NCBI RefSeq assembly: GCF_001297125.1
Contig: NZ_LHPC01000028.1
Span: 310,001 to 374,000 of the forward strand
Source of the DNA: Pseudomonas sp. RIT-PI-q
Lineage (GTDB): Bacteria; Pseudomonadota; Gammaproteobacteria; Pseudomonadales; Pseudomonadaceae
Length of the DNA: 64,000 bases
Direction of reading: 5' to 3'
Part shown: piece after piece, positions 63,576-64,000 of the stretch
How positions within the stretch are numbered: the first letter of the stretch is position 1
Layout: each line of letters begins with the position of its first letter
Translations under genes and position numbers: made by a program
The notes under the pieces: generated by a model
Databases searched by the model: none
What the model was told of the DNA's origin: nothing
What the model saw: the letters and a program-made list of their open reading frames with translations, nothing else

Positions 63576-64000
63576 TTACCGCTTACCGTAGTATTCAGAA
63601 TACCAACTTACAAATCGACTGATGCCCTCTTCAATAGAAACGACAGGCTGGTAATCAATTGCTTTAAAAAGTTCAGTTGTATCTGCGTGGGTGGTAAAAA
63701 CATCACCAGCCTGCATTGGGAGAAACTTTTTAATTGCTTTTATTCCAGTAGCGGTTTCTATTGCTTCGATAAATCTAGCCAAGCTTACAGGCGCCCCATT
63801 TCCTATATTGTATATTTTAAAAGGTGCACTACTCACATCCGGCCGAGACATGTCAAACTCATCTTTTACAGGCACGACATCCTGTATACGTACAATCGAC
63901 TCGACAATATCATCGATGTAAGTGAAGTCGCGCGACAGATCCCCGTTGTTATAAACCTCGATCTCCTTTCCTTCTATAATAGATTTTGTAAATTTAAATG
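63576..64000 (-). CDS. NAD-dependent UDP-sugar epimerase, C-terminal part (gene continues past the window)
   Basis: The frame stays open to the right edge, so the start is outside. The visible residues FKFTKSIIEGKEIEVYNNGD, LSRDFTYIDDIVESIVRI and YNIGNGAPVSLARFIEAIET, ending in SRFVSWYSEYYGKR, match the C-terminal half of UDP-glucuronate 4-epimerases (CapI/WbpP-like), including the SRDFTYIDD signature. With ugd it would give UDP-galacturonate. Other UDP-hexose epimerases of the same family cannot be excluded without the N-terminus. Confidence 0.85.
   Translation of the reverse strand, partial: FKFTKSIIEGKEIEVYNNGDLSRDFTYIDDIVESIVRIQDVVPVKDEFDMSRPDVSSAPFKIYNIGNGAPVSLARFIEAIETATGIKAIKKFLPMQAGDVFTTHADTTELFKAIDYQPVVSIEEGISRFVSWYSEYYGKR

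Overview
The window looks like a chromosomal segment of a fluorescent-group Pseudomonas. It is GC-rich over most of its length. It carries the pseudomonad leuC-leuD order with a divergent LysR gene, repeated Glu/Ala tRNA genes upstream of which lies gltX, uvrB next to an aromatic aminotransferase, and many REP/REPIN palindromes of the 'GGGAGCGGGCTTGCCCGCGA' and 'TGTAGGAGCTGGCTTGCCAGC' types. No phage, insertion sequence, CRISPR array or rRNA was found.

Layout. About 0-3.3 kb: leucine biosynthesis (leuCD, minus strand) and a divergent LysR regulator. 3.3-10.4 kb: a five-PAS GGDEF-EAL protein, heat-shock ibpA with an RpoH promoter and probable RNA thermometer, dusC, and a tetR-hydrolase-thioesterase operon. 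10.5-16.8 kb: two Glu-Ala tRNA pairs, gltX, an emrAB-like efflux pair, and a 1.2-kb tandem array of a 114-bp REPIN-bearing unit. 16.8-21.4 kb: uvrB, an aromatic aminotransferase, two small unknown proteins and tRNA-Asn. 21.4-27.7 kb: a LysR regulator divergent from an L-fuconate dehydratase and an MFS transporter that is frameshifted near its 3' end, then a purine permease and a BrnT/BrnA toxin-antitoxin pair. 27.7-36.4 kb: arylamine N-acetyltransferase, xthA, a Gly/Ser-rich exported protein, a DUF1254 protein, a CACHE-GGDEF cyclase, and a small cluster of class II aldolase, HAD hydrolase and LysR regulator. 36.5-43.5 kb: cell-envelope genes (two divergent L,D-transpeptidases, a PheC-like periplasmic protein, a DUF115-like protein, lipoproteins), dusA and uppP.

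43.9-64 kb is an exopolysaccharide locus that runs off the right edge and becomes visibly AT-rich beyond about 57 kb. It opens with a plus-strand trio: a winged-helix regulator with a pseudo-receiver domain, a degenerate EAL-domain protein and a second winged-helix regulator. These are followed by an initiating undecaprenyl-phosphate sugar phosphotransferase and an RfaH-like antiterminator. Facing them on the minus strand is a YjbE-Wza-YjbF-YjbG-YjbH secretion/assembly operon. Upstream of that, also on the minus strand, are rmlBACD, ugd, two glycosyltransferases, a Wzy-type polymerase, a probable Wzx flippase, a hexapeptide acetyltransferase and a UDP-sugar epimerase cut by the window edge. 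Together these suggest a Wzx/Wzy-dependent acidic polysaccharide containing rhamnose and uronic acid, possibly acetylated.

The most interesting unexplained features are the regulator-EAL-regulator trio with its large upstream dyad, the C-rich G-poor leader ahead of the first sugar transferase next to an RfaH homologue, the terminator placed between yjbE and wza, and the REPIN tandem array with higher-order duplication.
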